A DNA stretch of 64,000 nt from positions 1 to 64,000 of the IMG/VR virus record IMGVR_UViG_3300009159_000056. One strand, written 5' to 3'. The notes beneath the pieces were generated by a model. The model saw only the letters and a program-made list of their open reading frames with translations, was not told the DNA's origin and did no database searches. Source of the DNA: a virus. Position numbers and translations under genes: made by a program. This document shows, in pieces, positions 15,308 to 25,104 of this stretch (the stretch's first letter is position 1; every line of letters begins with the position of its first letter).

Positions 15308-18228
15308 TATTTGTTACTCTTCAGTTCATCAATTTCTTTTTTAAGCTCTTTGATAGCTTCTATTAACAGAGGTACTAATCTTTCATATCTTACTGTTAAG
15401 TATTTTTCATCGATAGGAGCAGGAGCTACAACTTCTGGCATTATAGCATGAACTTCCTGAGCTGAAACACCTACTTCTGGTATAACTTTATAACCGAGAG
15501 ATTGTGCTAATTCGTTTGCCTCATAATGGAAACCTGAAAGAGATTGTACCTTCGCCAGAGCATTTTCGATATTATTAAATCGTGTTTTAAGTCTATCATC
15601 TGAATAGTAAGCGGTGATATTATTTGTTGCTCTAATTTCACCAGCTGTAGCTGAGGCAGCAGTACCTATACCAATCGAATTAAATTGAGAATTTTGAGTA
15701 GTACTAGTGAATGTTGCTGCACTGCCAGTAGCACTACCTGCACTACCATCGATAGAAACGCCAGTTAAAGATTGCGCTAAACTCGCTCTGTTTAATGCTA
15801 CCGATGTTGTACCAATATAATGTACATCTGCCTTTAAAGCGTAACTAGATAATGAAGCAGTAGTAGCGTAAGTTGATGACGCAGTAGCAGTAGTCAAATA
15901 ACCAGGAACTGTTGGTGTACCAGTAAATGTTGGAGAAGCTAATGGTGCGTAAGTTGATGACGCAGTAGCAGTAGTAACGTAGCCAGGAACTGTTGGTGTA
16001 CCAGTAAATGTTGGAGAAGCTAATGGTGCGTAAGTTGATGACGCAGTAGCAGTAGTAACGTAGCCAGGAACTGTTGGTGTACCAGTAAATGTTGGTGAAG
16101 CTAACGGAGCATAAGACGCTAGTGTAGCACTGCTTACTTTACCGTTAAATGTAGTCCAGTCCGCTGCAGTAAGATAACCAGGTACGGAACCAGTAGCAGC
16201 TGCCATAGTAAGAACAGCAGCGCCAGTGCCTCCTGTAACTGTTATTGGAGTACCAACTGCATTCGTAACAGAAGTAACAGTACCAGAGCCTTTACCGTTA
16301 AAAGTAGTCCAGTCAGTAGCTGTAAGATACCCAGGTACGGAACCAGTAGCAGCTGCCATAGTAAGAACAGCAGCACCTGTACCTCCAGTTACAGTTATTG
16401 GAGTGCCCACAGCATTTGAAACAGAAGTAACAGTACCAGAGCCTTTACCGTTAAAAGTAGTCCAATCAGTACTTGTTAAATATCCATTTACTGAACTAGT
16501 AGCTGCAGCCATAGTAAGAACAGCAGCAGTTGTACCTGTTGTGACAGTTATTGGAGTACCAGTAGCATTCGTAACAGAAGTAACAGTGCCAGAGCCTTTA
16601 GAGTTAAAAGTAGTCCAGTCAGTACTTGTTAAAAATCCATTTGATGTACTATTAGTAGCCGTCATAGTAAGAACAGCAGCAGAAGTTCCACCTGTCACAG
16701 TTATTGGAGTGCTCACAGCATTTGTAACAGAAGTAACAGTGCCAGGAGTAAATCCAAGAGCAGTAGTAATTTGTCCAGATGTTAATGTTGTTACAGTAGC
16801 CGCTTTACCAGTATATGATGTGGAGTTAATTGTTGCAGATACACTACTGTTACCTAAAGTTAAAGTATTAGACACAGTTAGCGTGTTAGAGCTTGCAGAA
16901 AAAGACAAACCAATATTAGAACCAAACGTAGTACCATTATAGTATTGGAGAGCACCAGTACCACCAGAAGTATTAGCATCTTTTTGTGAACCCCAGTAAG
17001 CATTCGCGCCAGCGCCGCCAGAAATAAGCACCTGTGTAGCATCACCAATTCTACCATTAGCTGAAACGCTATTAGCTATAACAACAGGACCATTCAATGT
17101 GGTGGTACCAGTAGCTGCAACTGTTATAGAGTTAGTGAAAGTATATGTTGCATCAACGTTTACTGAAGCGCCCCATGCTACGTTTACACCAGGACCTTGA
17201 GAAAGTAATACTTGTCCAGCTGTGCCAACAGAACCGTTGTTGAGAGTTAAGGTATTGGCAATAGTAACAGCGCCGTTCATAATAACAGGATTAGTATGGG
17301 TATGCGTACCAGAAATAGTAAACGTGCCAGTATTAGTTAAATAGTTTGCAGCAATAGTACCACCAAGATTTAATGAATTGTTTGCTGTATAAGCAATTCC
17401 AGTAAACGAAGTGGAATTTATTGTAGAATTGACTGAACTATTACCAATCGATAGAATAAATCCTGACCCAGCAGCTGTTCCAAGAGTTAATGAGTTAGCT
17501 ACTGATAGTGTATTACTAGCAACAGCGAAAGTAAATCCAGAGTTAGAACCAAGACCAGTGCCATTATAATACTGTATAGCGCCAGTACCACCTGCAGTAT
17601 TAGCGCCAGAGGGAACAGTTCCCCAGAAAACAGCCGAACCGTTTGATGTTAAGATATTAGTTGGATTGCCATAAGTACCATTAGCAGCAACACCAACAAA
17701 CGTAGTAGTATTACCCAATACTATATTAGCGATATACGTATGTATACCAGAAATAGTATAATCGCCAGAATTAGCTACATAGGCAGCGGCGATAGTACCA
17801 CCAAGATATAATGCATTATTGGCAGTGCGATTAAATGATGTTGTATTAATAGTTGCATTAACGCTAGTATTACCGATAAAAATTGTAGTAGAATTTACAC
17901 TAGCATTACTCGTAGTATTACCAATACTTAACTGAGTATTCGTCAATAGAACGTTGGCGTTTACGGCGATGTTGGTTAGGAAGTAAGCGTTACCTGTTAC
18001 GTTTGCAGTACCAGTAATAGTAGTATTACCGCTGATATTAGCAGTACCGGTAAATACGGAATTGCCGATTATCGCAACGTTACCTACTACGTTTGCAGTA
18101 CCAGTAACGGCGAGAGTAGCATCGGGGGATAAATTGTTGATGCCAACTCGGAGGGTAGCTGAATCAGCAATCAAAAGACTTGAGTTAACTACTAAGCCAT
18201 TCTTGACTACGAAATCTTTATCTGCCAT
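15307..18228 (-). CDS. Long tail-fibre protein with C-terminal S74 self-cleaving chaperone
   Basis: 973-residue trimeric-fibre candidate. N-terminal part: MADKDFVVKNGLVVNSSLLI, then many N-x-T/S-rich beta repeats such as GTANVTGN and SVNSTINSTSFTG. Middle part: four 51-residue repeats containing GTPITVTGG and YLTxTDWTTFNGKG, then three 27-residue repeats with APLASPTFTGTPTVPGY. C-terminus: an S74 intramolecular chaperone of about 98 residues starting at SDDRLK. The Ser (about 876) and Lys (about 881) match the Ser-Lys dyad spacing of phage endosialidase-type chaperones, so cleavage before that Ser is expected after trimerisation. A terminal coiled coil (LVPLLIEAIKELKKEIDEL) follows. Near-identical repeats could change in number. 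It has its own TATAAATA promoter. Confidence 0.88.
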   Translation of the reverse strand: MADKDFVVKNGLVVNSSLLIADSATLRVGINNLSPDATLAVTGTANVVGNVAIIGNSVFTGTANISGNTTITGTANVTGNAYFLTNIAVNANVLLTNTQLSIGNTTSNASVNSTTIFIGNTSVNATINTTSFNRTANNALYLGGTIAAAYVANSGDYTISGIHTYIANIVLGNTTTFVGVAANGTYGNPTNILTSNGSAVFWGTVPSGANTAGGTGAIQYYNGTGLGSNSGFTFAVASNTLSVANSLTLGTAAGSGFILSIGNSSVNSTINSTSFTGIAYTANNSLNLGGTIAANYLTNTGTFTISGTHTHTNPVIMNGAVTIANTLTLNNGSVGTAGQVLLSQGPGVNVAWGASVNVDATYTFTNSITVAATGTTTLNGPVVIANSVSANGRIGDATQVLISGGAGANAYWGSQKDANTSGGTGALQYYNGTTFGSNIGLSFSASSNTLTVSNTLTLGNSSVSATINSTSYTGKAATVTTLTSGQITTALGFTPGTVTSVTNAVSTPITVTGGTSAAVLTMTATNSTSNGFLTSTDWTTFNSKGSGTVTSVTNATGTPITVTTGTTAAVLTMAAATSSVNGYLTSTDWTTFNGKGSGTVTSVSNAVGTPITVTGGTGAAVLTMAAATGSVPGYLTATDWTTFNGKGSGTVTSVTNAVGTPITVTGGTGAAVLTMAAATGSVPGYLTAADWTTFNGKVSSATLASYAPLASPTFTGTPTVPGYVTTATASSTYAPLASPTFTGTPTVPGYVTTATASSTYAPLASPTFTGTPTVPGYLTTATASSTYATTASLSSYALKADVHYIGTTSVALNRASLAQSLTGVSIDGSAGSATGSAATFTSTTQNSQFNSIGIGTAASATAGEIRATNNITAYYSDDRLKTRFNNIENALAKVQSLSGFHYEANELAQSLGYKVIPEVGVSAQEVHAIMPEVVAPAPIDEKYLTVRYERLVPLLIEAIKELKKEIDELKSNK
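15868..16110 (-). repeat. Three tandem 81-bp repeats inside the S74 fibre gene
   Basis: Three in-frame 81-bp units starting at 15868, 15949 and 16030, each encoding 27 residues around APLASPTFTGTPTVPGY. The DNA is nearly identical between copies. The period keeps the frame, so copy-number change would lengthen or shorten the fibre shaft without breaking the protein. Confidence 0.88.
16138..16749 (-). repeat. Four tandem 153-bp repeats inside the S74 fibre gene
   Basis: In-frame 51-residue units with period 153 bp; the equivalent site is at 16138, 16291, 16444 and 16597. Each has TVTSVTNAxGTPITVTGG and a YLTxTDWTTFN segment. The copies have diverged slightly, most in the last (upstream) unit. 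Confidence 0.85.
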
Positions 18229-18258
18229 GGTTCACTATCCCCTTGTTGGTTTTTCTTT

Positions 18259-18266
18259 TATTTATA
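18259..18266 (-). promoter_or_regulatory. T4-type late promoter upstream of the S74 fibre gene
   Basis: A perfect minus-strand TATAAATA in the gap between the glycine-rich adhesin gene and the S74 fibre start at 18228, 31 bases upstream of the ATG. It would make the S74 fibre and downstream neck genes independent of the adhesin array. Confidence 0.7.
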
Positions 18267-18282
18267 CAAATTACCTGGTTAA

Positions 18283-19026
18283 TTAATATTCAATAATAAG
18301 AAGACCTACAGTCCCAGCACCTCCTGTTGTTGCTGGAAATGTTGGACCACCACCACCCATAGCGCCACCGCCTCCGCCACCAAACCCTGTTGCTGGAGCG
18401 CCTGGTACGTTTCCATAGGATATACCAGCAGATCCTCCACTTAACCCAAGTGGCGCTCGACCGCCTACAGAAGTAGTAGCTTGGTTGCCAGCCAGGGATA
18501 TACCAACCATACCTCTACCACCAGAAATACTAAGTGTCATAGTTCCAGTCCCAGCAGTACCACCCATAGCTCCTCCAGCGACCGTTTGCCCACCTGATAC
18601 AGGATCTCGCGGACCACCAGATCCTCCAACAGCGATATACGTTAAACTGTTATATGTAACTACAGTATTACCACCAGCGTTACCATTGCTACCTGATACG
18701 CCTGTTCCACCAGCTCCAACTGTGTATGATAAAGAATTTTGACCAGAAACATAACTTATGTATGCTATACCTAACCCACCAGAACCTCCGCCACCTCCCG
18801 CTCGAGGATATCCCGACCCAGCAGTTCCACCACCAGCGCCACCACCACCGAGAACTGTTATTTTAAATCTAGCGCCTACTGTTTGCAAAGCTGCAGGTAA
18901 ATTGAATGTACCCGAAGAAGCTGTTGAAACTGTAAGATAATTACTAAAGCCTGTTCCTACAGCAGCTGTTACAGTTCCATCTATTCTTAAATTACCGTGC
19001 ACTCTAGCGTCTTTTAATGTTGCCAT
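18283..19026 (-). CDS. Glycine-rich adhesin-like tail protein (array copy 3)
   Basis: 247 residues. The N-terminal about 55 (start MATLKDARVHGNLRIDG) form a short attachment segment, then a TFNLPAALQTVGARFKITVL strand leads into a long poly-glycine region with GGGGAGGG, GGGGGSGGLG and GGGGGGAMGGGG patches, ending in GLLIIEY. This matches the pattern of polyglycine receptor-binding proteins at fibre tips, such as the gp38-type adhesins of T2/S16-like phages; that comparison is by architecture, not alignment. It is one of three tandem paralogues in the same orientation. Likely host-recognition tip; receptor unknown. Confidence 0.75.
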   Translation of the reverse strand: MATLKDARVHGNLRIDGTVTAAVGTGFSNYLTVSTASSGTFNLPAALQTVGARFKITVLGGGGAGGGTAGSGYPRAGGGGGSGGLGIAYISYVSGQNSLSYTVGAGGTGVSGSNGNAGGNTVVTYNSLTYIAVGGSGGPRDPVSGGQTVAGGAMGGTAGTGTMTLSISGGRGMVGISLAGNQATTSVGGRAPLGLSGGSAGISYGNVPGAPATGFGGGGGGAMGGGGPTFPATTGGAGTVGLLIIEY

Positions 19027-19041
19027 TTTACCATCTCCCTC

Positions 19042-19815
19042 TCAATATTCAATAATTATAAGACCATCACCACCAGCCCCACCAGCTCCATTGGTAGCGC
19101 CTCCACCACCAGCGCCATAACCAGTTGCTGCAGAACCTGCTGCACTAGCAGTGGTATTTGGACCGCCTTGCCCTAATCCAAGGGGCGCATGAGCACCACA
19201 AGCGTCATTGCTATAATTAGTAGCTTGAACTCCTCCTCCACCACCATTACCGCCAGGAATTGCAAGATATCTCGCTTGATAACGAAAAACAGTACCTGAA
19301 GGAACGTTGGTGCCACCACCTGCTCCACCAACGATGCTTGTTGAAACATTAGTTGAAAGCCCTCCGCCAGTTCCACCATTACCAATGTAATCAGCCGTAC
19401 TTCCGTAAGAACCGTTCCAATACCACAAAGATGTATTGGAACCATTTTGACCAGCAGTGGTTAATGTGCCCGTGGTACCTCCGACGCCAACAATATACTG
19501 TAATTGGTAGCATCCTTGTAAAACATGAAACCAAACCATTAAAAGACCACCAGCGCCACCACCTGCTCCTGTTGCAACTCGTCCGGCGACGTTGCAACCA
19601 CCACCTTGACCACCAGCGCCTAATATGGTTACTTTAAATTTAGCATCAGGGACTCGAAGTGCTAACGGGAATTCCCATACTCTCGTTGCCGATATACCAC
19701 CATTAGTGAGTACCACCATATTACTAAAACCACTATTTGCTTTTGCAGTTATAGCAGAATTAGCATTTCCAATGGCATTCCCGAAAATTCTTGTTTGTAA
19801 TAATTCAGTTGGCAT
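19042..19815 (-). CDS. Glycine-rich adhesin-like tail protein (array copy 2)
   Basis: 257 residues, a paralogue of both neighbours. An N-terminal segment (LLQTRIFGNAIGNANSAITA) is followed by a strand VWEFPLALRVPDAKFKVTIL and then glycine-rich segments, with loops such as YYNS-free GGGGGVQATNYSNDACGAHA. It ends GDGLIIIEY like the other copies. The glycine framework and C-terminal strand are conserved while loops between glycine blocks differ, as expected for a receptor-binding surface under diversification. Spacing to the next gene is 15 bases, which fits one transcript. Confidence 0.75.
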   Translation of the reverse strand: MPTELLQTRIFGNAIGNANSAITAKANSGFSNMVVLTNGGISATRVWEFPLALRVPDAKFKVTILGAGGQGGGCNVAGRVATGAGGGAGGLLMVWFHVLQGCYQLQYIVGVGGTTGTLTTAGQNGSNTSLWYWNGSYGSTADYIGNGGTGGGLSTNVSTSIVGGAGGGTNVPSGTVFRYQARYLAIPGGNGGGGGVQATNYSNDACGAHAPLGLGQGGPNTTASAAGSAATGYGAGGGGATNGAGGAGGDGLIIIEY

Positions 19816-19824
19816 TAGATACTC

Positions 19825-20544
19825 CTACCATTCAATTAATATTAGACCGCCAGCCCCATTCCCACCCACATTGGCGACGGCGGAGGAGGCATTAGAACCT
19901 CCAGATCCTCCCGAACCAAATCCTCTACCAGCAACCCCAACATGAGAAGCTGCTCCAGACCCATCTCTACCAGCTGTTCCCCAACCCATAGGAGTATCGC
20001 CTCCAAAACATGATGGTAGATTTGGCCCTGCTGTAGCAAAACTACCACCAGAAGCACCTTGATTGCCAGCAAATCCTAAAAAATATAAAGTTTGTGCTCC
20101 TCCTGGACTAGTAGGTAAGGTGCCGGGATTGGCGCCTGTTGGGCCACCTGCAACTGTGTATGTTAATGCATTATATACGATAGATGATGCAGTGCCGGCA
20201 CTGCCCAAACCGCCGGCACCAACTCCACCAGATCCAACAGTATATGTTAAACTATAAACATTTTCAATTACTGATATAATAGCTATAGCAACTGAACCAG
20301 ACGTGCCGCCATTACCTTTATATCCAGCAAGAGCTGGGCTTGACGCCCCGGATGACCCACCACCTACCATTGTTGCTTTAAATTTAGCGCCAGGAACTTG
20401 CAATTCCGCTGGAAAATACCAAGTACCTGTCGCGGCAGCAACTTGCAGCGGCCATGCAGTAGTAGCAAACCCACCACCAAGAATAGGTAACAAAGTACCA
20501 TAAACTGTCATACTGTCAAAAGTTGAAGCAACTAATTTTGCCAT
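19825..20544 (-). CDS. Glycine-rich adhesin-like tail protein (array copy 1)
   Basis: 239 residues, the first transcribed of the three adhesin-like paralogues. It begins MAKLVASTFDSMTVYGTLLP, then WYFPAELQVPGAKFKATMVG and glycine-rich blocks (VGSGGVGAGGLGSAG, FGSGGSGG), ending GAGGLILIEW. The pre-glycine strand (F-P-A-x-L-Q-V-P-x-A-K-F-K) is nearly the same in all copies, and the loop sequences differ. It lies just downstream of the LamG/polyglycine giant, whose C-terminus has the same type of domain. Confidence 0.75.
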   Translation of the reverse strand: MAKLVASTFDSMTVYGTLLPILGGGFATTAWPLQVAAATGTWYFPAELQVPGAKFKATMVGGGSSGASSPALAGYKGNGGTSGSVAIAIISVIENVYSLTYTVGSGGVGAGGLGSAGTASSIVYNALTYTVAGGPTGANPGTLPTSPGGAQTLYFLGFAGNQGASGGSFATAGPNLPSCFGGDTPMGWGTAGRDGSGAASHVGVAGRGFGSGGSGGSNASSAVANVGGNGAGGLILIEW

Positions 20545-20560
20545 AATTTACTCCTTATAA

Positions 20561-23500
20561 TTAAAATGGTACTACAGTACTAGAAATAGCAGATGGCGGG
20601 AAAGGATCTAAAATATCTAATAAGTTTGTAGAAGGATACGATCGAGCGCCTGCACCTGTTGCTGGCCAAACTAATCTCACCACTCCAAAACCACCATTTC
20701 CTGCACTCGAGGGGGTATTAACATAACCTGGATATCCTACTTGTACATTATATACCGTTGATGGTGTTACGTTATAAGTAATTTTATATCCTAATCCACC
20801 ACCACCACCACCACCATTGGTAACGCCCCCACCGCCTCCACCGCCATATCCACCACCTCGAGTAGAAGTATTAGATCCAAGAAGAATAGGAGCGTCTAAA
20901 CCACCACCAGCTCCCATATATGGATAACCAACGTTAGAGTATGAACCACCACCTCCTGGCGAGATAAGTGATCCGCTCGAACCAACAGTTACTCGAGCGC
21001 CTGCAGTACCGTTAGATCCGGTTCCATAAATACCAACGCCTCCACCACCAGCAGAATTATAAGCTGGCGCGACGCTAGAGCCACCACCGCCTCCAGCTCC
21101 ACCAGCTCCTGCAGTTGCTGCAGTTCCAAGATAACTTTGACCAGTACCACCATTAGCTGAATAACCACCAGCTCCTCCTCCACCAGGAGATTGTGAAGCA
21201 GCTGCTACACCTCCACGACCTCCACCATCACCTACAAAAGTACCACCGCCTCCTGCAGCCAAATTTTGATCAGAATTACCACCACCGCCATTAACGACTG
21301 TGTTATTATCAAACCAACTATCACCACCAGCTGGTCTACTTTGACCACCACAACCACCGCCGCCAATACAAAGGATGCTTACGTTACTAACATCGGCTGG
21401 ACACGTCCAAGTGAACGTAGTATAACTATTGCCATATGGATAAACATTTGAACCAAGGTTAACAGTACCAGTGCCTGAAGCACCACGACCATAAGATCTA
21501 CCATCAGAAAAAAATATTGCAGCATTTTGACCACTAGGTGTAGTACTGAGCATTTGATATTCGTTTGGCGAACTATCGCAAATAGTAGCGGCATGACAAG
21601 TTAATAACACTGTAGTTGGCGAACTTGAAAGCGTTGATGTTGGAGGAGTAAATCCAGTAGTACTGTATATTAACCCTCCCGAAATACGAAGATTTGAAAT
21701 ATATCCATCAAAATGATTAGTAGTTCCAAGACCATCACCAAGATCTGCTGCAGCGCCAATAAACACAGCTCCTGGATTTCTTACGCCATAGTAAGTACTG
21801 TCTGTAGCAGTAGCACCAGAAGCTAATACACCATTAATGAATAGATAAGAATTAGTATCAGCTGATGACGTAATATACCTTCTCATATAACACAAATGAT
21901 ACCATGTGTTAATTGATAATGCATTAGTAGAAGTAAGTGATAGAATATTCGAAGAATTCCATACAACTTTATTATCAGAACCGATATACAATGATGGTGG
22001 AGAAAGTCTATCTAAAATACCTGACCAAGATAGACCATTCGCTGCTGGAGCCATTGGATTTTTAAAATCTAAAATATATTGAGTAATACCTGTTGTGTTT
22101 AATCTTACCCAACACTCAACAGTAAAATTATACAATATATCATTATTATCAGAAAACAATACCTGTTCAATTGTTGACTGGCCTGGATATTGGCCATAAC
22201 CTTGGTCTAAACTAGTAGGAGCAGTATTACAAATACCATTAGCGGCGCGAAGACTTTTTGGATTATAGAATAAAAATCTACCTGTGCTTTTGGTAAACAA
22301 TAAGCTATGCGCAGGGCCACCATAAGTTTTATCATTAAAACTTCCAGTAACACTTAAATTACCATTACTTGTTACTTTAACATAATTACCTGTATTGAAA
22401 GGTGGATGCGTAGTATTTGCTGTTGCTCTTGAGGTTAGAGCAGTTGCTGATTGATCTGGACCAGTAAAAGAAAGTTTAGAATTAATGGCAGAATCTTCAA
22501 AAGCCACCAATGTATTAGCGGCATTATAGTTAGTATTTAATAACATTATAGTACCATACACATTCTCAGGTGGAGCATTTGGAGTTGTATATGATGCAGC
22601 TGAATAAAGCGTGCGACCCCTAACATATCTAAGATTTGAAATATTGCCAGTAAATGAATTCGTAATAGCGCTCGTAGCAGTTCTACCACCAATCATAAAA
22701 TATCGAGCATTGGAAGCTTCCAACGTGCCAGAACCAGTCAAAGTACCAGTAGTAATTTTAGCTCCATTAATGAAAAGATCAATGGTAGTTCCGTTTCTAG
22801 AAACTACCATATGATACCACGTATTGATACTAAATGCAAAGTTAGCAGCAAAAGTTTGTTCAACTGTACTAATAACTGCAGTAAATGCTATTTGAAGAGT
22901 ACCTGCCACATTTTGGATATACCAATAAAATGGTCCTCTAGTGGCACTTACTAACGTTTCAGCCGTATCATAAAACGCTGAAACGATACCAGCCGTAACG
23001 CCACCCGTTGGCAAAACTGTTGGATATATCCAACATTCTAATGAAAAATTATCATTTTTTGGTCGTAGTATAGGTATGTTGTTTAAACAAACACGAAAAA
23101 TAGTTGTACCACTAAAATATAAACTACCTTGATATGATGAATTAAGATCAACTTCATTTAATGATTCAACACGTAATTTACCATTAGCATATCGTTTTTT
23201 AGCAGCGTATGGTGTAGGTTGTGGAGAAAATGGAACAACGGTATTGCTACTGACTACAGCGCCAACAGCTGTTAGTGTACCACCAACCTTATCAAAACTA
23301 ACGTTAGCAGAAGCTGCTACTAAATATTGTGTATTCGAACTAATTACACCTAATTCTCTTCTTGGAACAACAAAACATCTTTTAGAATTAGAATGGGTTA
23401 CTGCTGTTGGTTGAGCGTTAGAAACATGCCTAGATGTATATAATGCCATACCATGAAGGTGTCTTAAATTAGAAAGATATCCAACAAATCCAGCACTGAA

Positions 23501-24019
23501 CGCTGCAACTTGACCAACTATTGGTCTACTAGCTGTAGCTGTGTAAGTAAGGGCGTCCGCATTCGAATTTTCTAAATACCCATTTAAATATAATTTTAAA
23601 TTGTGTTGAGTTTCAGTCACATTGTTTGCCAGCTGATCTCTCACGAGAGCAAAATGATACCAATTATTTTGTTGAATGATAGAGGGACCTATCATTACCT
23701 GTGTACCATTAAGAACAACTCTAAGTTGTGTATTACCTGCTACACCAACCGTATTTAACTGTATAGTTGGTGCTGCGCCAGTATAATCTAGTATAGTTTG
23801 ACCAGCAATAGTGGTAGTATTTGTAGTATAAAACCAACCTTCAATAGTGTATGGTAAAGTGCCAATCGCAGTTAGTGAGCCGACGATTGTCGAATACACA
23901 CCTGCTGCTCCTGTATACTGCAAACTATATGTGTTCGATATTCCAGTGTATTCGTCAAGCGAACCGAATTTGTTATCAACATAATAAGTACCAGTATTAC
24001 TAATCTTATATAAAGCCAT
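20561..24019 (-). CDS. Giant tail adhesin: three LamG-like lectin domains plus polyglycine tip
   Basis: 1152 residues. Three concanavalin/LamG-like domains lie at about residues 30-200, 290-480 and 570-800, each with a W-Y-H-x-x-x-x-R strand (NNWYHFALVR, NTWYHMVVSR, NTWYHLCYMR) and a G-x-I/L-S-N-L-R strand. After these, YTTFTWTCPADVSNVSILCI opens a glycine-rich region from about 885 to 1080, then GGFGVVRLVWP and a GAGARSYPSTNLLD tail typical of marine T4-like adhesins. It is probably a carbohydrate-binding receptor recognition protein. The DE-Y-T-G motif near residue 22 echoes the linker in the 291-residue LamG protein. Its 3' neighbour is the free-standing adhesin array. Confidence 0.82.
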   Translation of the reverse strand: MALYKISNTGTYYVDNKFGSLDEYTGISNTYSLQYTGAAGVYSTIVGSLTAIGTLPYTIEGWFYTTNTTTIAGQTILDYTGAAPTIQLNTVGVAGNTQLRVVLNGTQVMIGPSIIQQNNWYHFALVRDQLANNVTETQHNLKLYLNGYLENSNADALTYTATASRPIVGQVAAFSAGFVGYLSNLRHLHGMALYTSRHVSNAQPTAVTHSNSKRCFVVPRRELGVISSNTQYLVAASANVSFDKVGGTLTAVGAVVSSNTVVPFSPQPTPYAAKKRYANGKLRVESLNEVDLNSSYQGSLYFSGTTIFRVCLNNIPILRPKNDNFSLECWIYPTVLPTGGVTAGIVSAFYDTAETLVSATRGPFYWYIQNVAGTLQIAFTAVISTVEQTFAANFAFSINTWYHMVVSRNGTTIDLFINGAKITTGTLTGSGTLEASNARYFMIGGRTATSAITNSFTGNISNLRYVRGRTLYSAASYTTPNAPPENVYGTIMLLNTNYNAANTLVAFEDSAINSKLSFTGPDQSATALTSRATANTTHPPFNTGNYVKVTSNGNLSVTGSFNDKTYGGPAHSLLFTKSTGRFLFYNPKSLRAANGICNTAPTSLDQGYGQYPGQSTIEQVLFSDNNDILYNFTVECWVRLNTTGITQYILDFKNPMAPAANGLSWSGILDRLSPPSLYIGSDNKVVWNSSNILSLTSTNALSINTWYHLCYMRRYITSSADTNSYLFINGVLASGATATDSTYYGVRNPGAVFIGAAADLGDGLGTTNHFDGYISNLRISGGLIYSTTGFTPPTSTLSSSPTTVLLTCHAATICDSSPNEYQMLSTTPSGQNAAIFFSDGRSYGRGASGTGTVNLGSNVYPYGNSYTTFTWTCPADVSNVSILCIGGGGCGGQSRPAGGDSWFDNNTVVNGGGGNSDQNLAAGGGGTFVGDGGGRGGVAAASQSPGGGGAGGYSANGGTGQSYLGTAATAGAGGAGGGGGSSVAPAYNSAGGGGVGIYGTGSNGTAGARVTVGSSGSLISPGGGGSYSNVGYPYMGAGGGLDAPILLGSNTSTRGGGYGGGGGGGVTNGGGGGGGLGYKITYNVTPSTVYNVQVGYPGYVNTPSSAGNGGFGVVRLVWPATGAGARSYPSTNLLDILDPFPPSAISSTVVPF

Positions 24020-25104
24020 TATATGAACACCAAATCTACACTGCTGGTTGAAGTATTATAATATGTATATGATGTGTTAGCACCGCTCGAATTAGTAGTT
24101 ACCAAATTACTATAAACTACAGCGTTAGCAACTACGTTACCTGTAAACGTGATAGTATTAGAAAACGATTGAGTATTAGTCCAAGCAATTTGATCAGTGG
24201 CAGCAATACCACCACCACCACCACCAGAAGCAGCTGCCCAGTAAACGTTAGCGCCAGCGCCGCCAGAAGTAAGAACATGAGTAGCAGTGCCAACAGAACC
24301 ATTAGCAGAAATTGTATTCGTGCTGAGAATTGCACCGTTAAACGTGATAGTATTAGAAAACGATTGAGTATTAGTCCAAGCAATTTGGTTAGTTGCTGCA
24401 AGACCACCACCACCTGAAACTGTTGACCAATAAACGTTACCATTACCATCAGAAGTTAAATTTTGTCCTGCAGTTCCCCAAACACCGTTTGCTTGAATAC
24501 CAGAGCCGTTGGTGAAAATTAAATCTCCAAGAGCATCAATAACTATCTGAGCTTTAGCATACATATTTGTCGTAAAATATGTGTTAGTTGCATTAAAATT
24601 TAAATTACCGCCGATGGTAAAATTGCCACTAGTATTGACAGCGTAAGAAGGTAACGTAGACCAATAAGGAGCGCCAGTTACACCATTAGAAGTCAATATA
24701 TATCCAGAAGTTCCTACGCTACCATTAGCTGATAGTGGTATGTTTGGTATTGTTATTTGTGTAGAATTTGCGATAAACGACGACCCAATAGTATAAGAAG
24801 CAGCGTTTATTGTACCTGTGTGATAAGCACCAGTCGTGTTAGCTATAAATGATGCACCGACTGTGTAAGAAGCAGCATTAACAGTGCCTGTGTATACACC
24901 CGTAGTATTTGCAGTAGTAACAGCATTAATGCTTAACGAAGATGAGTTCATATAAGCATTAATTGTGTTATTACCAATAAACAAAGTAGTTACGTTCGCG
25001 AGAATACCACCAGTACCAGTAGTATTATTACTCGTACCTACATAAACAGAGGTATCGACATTCGCTGTACCATAAATTCTAGTTCCACTTTGAAGTTTTG
25101 CCAT
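24019..25104 (-). CDS. Tail-fibre-like repeat protein
   Basis: 361 residues with no enzyme motif, beginning MAKLQSGTRIYGTANVDTSV. It contains duplicated segments around residues 70-110 (AASYTxGxSFIANTT, twice) and 235-330 (QIAWTNTQSFSNTITF, twice), and G-T-A-x-x-L-T-S-x-G-x-G-x-x-YW linkers shared with other fibres here. It ends in SYTYYNTSTSSVDLVFI, similar to the end of the 353-residue fibre (YMYYNETLGTLDTVFG). That suggests a common attachment or trimer-capping tail. Its stop overlaps the start of the 1152-residue adhesin by 1 nt, so the two are probably co-expressed. Confidence 0.7.
   Translation of the reverse strand: MAKLQSGTRIYGTANVDTSVYVGTSNNTTGTGGILANVTTLFIGNNTINAYMNSSSLSINAVTTANTTGVYTGTVNAASYTVGASFIANTTGAYHTGTINAASYTIGSSFIANSTQITIPNIPLSANGSVGTSGYILTSNGVTGAPYWSTLPSYAVNTSGNFTIGGNLNFNATNTYFTTNMYAKAQIVIDALGDLIFTNGSGIQANGVWGTAGQNLTSDGNGNVYWSTVSGGGGLAATNQIAWTNTQSFSNTITFNGAILSTNTISANGSVGTATHVLTSGGAGANVYWAAASGGGGGGIAATDQIAWTNTQSFSNTITFTGNVVANAVVYSNLVTTNSSGANTSYTYYNTSTSSVDLVFI

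Noticed and set aside
16226-16942. Plus-strand open frame of 238 codons opposite the S74 fibre gene
   Set aside because: It is the antisense image of the in-frame 153-bp repeats, has no homologous look, no ribosome site and lies inside a clear minus-strand gene.
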